Positions 56,996-58,396 of a DNA stretch of 58,396 nucleotides are shown one piece after another (position 1 is the stretch's first letter; each line of letters begins with the position of its first letter). Location: the NCBI GenBank assembly GCA_003522145.1, contig DPGD01000058.1, positions 1-58,396 on the forward strand. Direction: 5' to 3'. The DNA comes from Clostridiales bacterium (lineage in GTDB: Bacteria > Bacillota > Clostridia > Oscillospirales > CAG-272). The notes under the pieces were generated by a model. It saw only the letters and a program-made list of their open reading frames with translations, was not told where the DNA came from and did no database searches. Both the position numbers and the translations under genes were made by a program.

Positions 56996-58297
56996 GTGAG
57001 AATGTACGATATTCTGGAAAAAAAGAAAAACGGAAATGAGCTTTCCCAAGAGGAGATCGCCTTTTTTGTGAAGGGCTACACGGAAGGAAGCATTCCCGAC
57101 TACCAGGCTTCCGCTCTTTGTATGGCGATCTGCCTGAAGGGAATGACCTCCAAAGAAACAGAGGCGCTGACGCTTGAAATGGCACATTCGGGTGACACGG
57201 TGGATTTGAGCCGCTTCGGTTCCTTTTCGGTCGATAAACACAGTACCGGCGGGGTGGGCGATAAGACCACTCTGGTGGTGGCACCTCTGGTGGCCAGTCT
57301 TGGTATGAAGGTGGCCAAAATGTCGGGCAGAGGCTTGGGACACACCGGAGGCACGGTGGATAAGCTGGAATCGGTTCCGGGCTTCCGCACCTCCTTGAGC
57401 GAGGAGGAATTCCTTGCTCAGGTTGAAAAAGCGGGGGTTGCCGTGGTGGGGCAGACCGCTGCTCTGGCGCCGGCAGATAAAAAAATCTATGCTTTGCGGG
57501 ATGTAACGGCTACCGTGGATTCCATTCCTTTGATTGCTTCCAGCATTCTGAGCAAAAAGCTCGCCGCAGGGACCCATACGATCGTTCTGGATGTGAAGGT
57601 CGGCGCAGGGGCCTTCATGAAAACCCAAGAGGACGCTGTGAACTTGGCGCAAACCATGGTGAAAATAGGCACAAGCCAGGGCCGAAAAATGGCCGCTCTT
57701 CTGACCGATATGGACGCTCCTCTTGGCTATGCCGTGGGCAATGCTCTGGAAATGAAGGAGGCTATTTCGGTTTTGCGGGGAAAGGAAAAGGGGGAACTGC
57801 GCATTCTGTGTCTGGCTTTGGCAACAGAAATGCTCTCCCTTGCCGAGAATATTCCTGAAAAAGAGGCCGCCGAACTTGTGAAAAGCGCTCTTGATGACGG
57901 GCGCGCCTACGAAAAAATGAAGGAATGGATTGCCGTCCAGGGAGGCGACCCTGCGTATATCGAATGTCCCTCTCTTTTCCCCGAAAGCTCGGTGATCGCC
58001 CCCTTTTACAGCGAAAAAGAAGGCTACCTGTGCCGTATGGATGCGGAACAGATCGGCCTTGCTTCCCTGCTTCTCGGTGCCGGAAGGTTTGAAAAGGACG
58101 GAAAGATCGACCATTCCGCCGGAATCCTTCTGAAAAAGAAACCGGGAGAATTCGTGAAAACCGGAGAGGTGCTCGCCCTCTTCCATACTTCCGACCGTCG
58201 CCGCCTGAAGGATGCCGAAAAAGTGTTTTCTTCGGCTTTGACCTTCGGCAGGGAAGCGCCACCGAAAAAACCGCTGATCTATACCGTGATCCGATAA
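56996..58297 (+). CDS. pdp: Pyrimidine-nucleoside phosphorylase
   Basis: Splits uridine, deoxyuridine and thymidine to base and (deoxy)ribose 1-phosphate. 433 residues from GTG 56996 (MRMYDILEKKKNGNELS), with GAGGA seven bases upstream; the family conserves this N-terminus. Glycosyl-transferase family 3 motifs: SGDTVDLSRFG, VDKHSTGGVGDKTTLVVAPL (phosphate loop), SGRGLGHTGGTVDKLE and the C-terminal PYNP domain (ADQ.. to GEVLALFHTSD). It supplies ribose 1-phosphate to the DeoB half of the preceding fusion. Confidence 0.96.
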   Translation: MRMYDILEKKKNGNELSQEEIAFFVKGYTEGSIPDYQASALCMAICLKGMTSKETEALTLEMAHSGDTVDLSRFGSFSVDKHSTGGVGDKTTLVVAPLVASLGMKVAKMSGRGLGHTGGTVDKLESVPGFRTSLSEEEFLAQVEKAGVAVVGQTAALAPADKKIYALRDVTATVDSIPLIASSILSKKLAAGTHTIVLDVKVGAGAFMKTQEDAVNLAQTMVKIGTSQGRKMAALLTDMDAPLGYAVGNALEMKEAISVLRGKEKGELRILCLALATEMLSLAENIPEKEAAELVKSALDDGRAYEKMKEWIAVQGGDPAYIECPSLFPESSVIAPFYSEKEGYLCRMDAEQIGLASLLLGAGRFEKDGKIDHSAGILLKKKPGEFVKTGEVLALFHTSDRRRLKDAEKVFSSALTFGREAPPKKPLIYTVIR

Positions 58298-58364
58298 ATG
58301 ACCAGAGACAGCGGAAAGTTGTATGGAACTTCGGTGTTCCTGTGGGACTCCGTCCCACTCCCTG

Positions 58365-58396
58365 CCAAGGGGCGTTTTTGAAAAAACGCCCCTTGG
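58365..58396 (+). terminator. Terminator of the nucleoside operon
   Basis: CCAAGGGGCGTTTTT (58365-58379) and AAAAACGCCCCTTGG form a long perfect stem at the window edge; a smaller stem GTGGGAC/GTCCCAC lies just before it (about 58342-58358). Confidence 0.75.

Overview
The window looks like a chromosomal segment of a Gram-positive anaerobe of the class Clostridia, probably a gut Oscillospirales-type bacterium. The reasons are: strong AGGAGG ribosome binding sites, textbook sigma-A promoters with 17-base spacers, GTG and TTG starts, a guanine riboswitch on xpt, ylxM-ffh, an ECF transporter energising module, a SpoIIE-type phosphatase, a remnant of an LPXTG-like anchor, and a rubredoxin/reverse rubrerythrin/PerR oxygen-defence set. 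The species call is inference. I found no rRNA, tRNA, CRISPR array or intact insertion sequence.

Layout: 0-3.2 kb is a graveyard of broken genes (TetR regulator, surface-protein tail, linear amide hydrolase N-terminus, frameshifted clostripain). 4.1-5.4 kb is a zeta-toxin module. 5.6-10.4 kb holds an M20 amidohydrolase, gpmI, two tiny XRE regulators and radC. 10.4-16.9 kb (minus strand) holds a secreted DUF3472-like protein and a signalling operon: membrane receptor/PP2C phosphatase/ATPase, SpoT-like HD hydrolase, and a STAS domain fused to a kinase. 17.2-33.2 kb is housekeeping: ruvCAB, an rRNA methyltransferase, ecfA1-ecfA2-ecfT-truA, a DUF5711-like propeller, a ClpE-like unfoldase, a P-type ATPase relative that has lost its catalytic motifs, then ylxM-ffh-rpsP-khpA. 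At 33.3-35.4 kb rlmD runs in frame into an AT-rich SGNH hydrolase.

35.7-40.3 kb (minus) is a ribokinase, an XRE-ADP-ribosylglycohydrolase fusion and a secreted ADP-ribosylglycohydrolase lipoprotein. 40.4-42 kb is the oxidative-stress operon with its Fur-type repressor. 42.1-48 kb is a riboswitch-controlled xpt followed by a BMP-type nucleoside ABC transporter. 50.6-53.3 kb is a metal-efflux operon (ArsR, HMA protein, P1B ATPase). 53.7-58.3 kb is a nucleoside catabolic operon: deoC, deoD, a deoB-cdd fusion and pdp.

Taken together, the right half is strongly themed on nucleoside and ribose salvage: import (BMP ABC), base salvage (xpt), phosphorolysis (deoD, pdp), deamination (Cdd), pentomutase (DeoB), aldolase (DeoC) and a ribokinase next to two ADP-ribosylglycohydrolases. 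Three families of intergenic elements are visible: a ~200-base two-hairpin element sited twice in convergent intergenic gaps, a ~155-base MITE-like element with inverted termini, and a three-hairpin region upstream of the HD hydrolase. The observations I rate highest are the catalytically dead P-type ATPase, the STAS-kinase partner-switching operon and the ribokinase/ARH operon.
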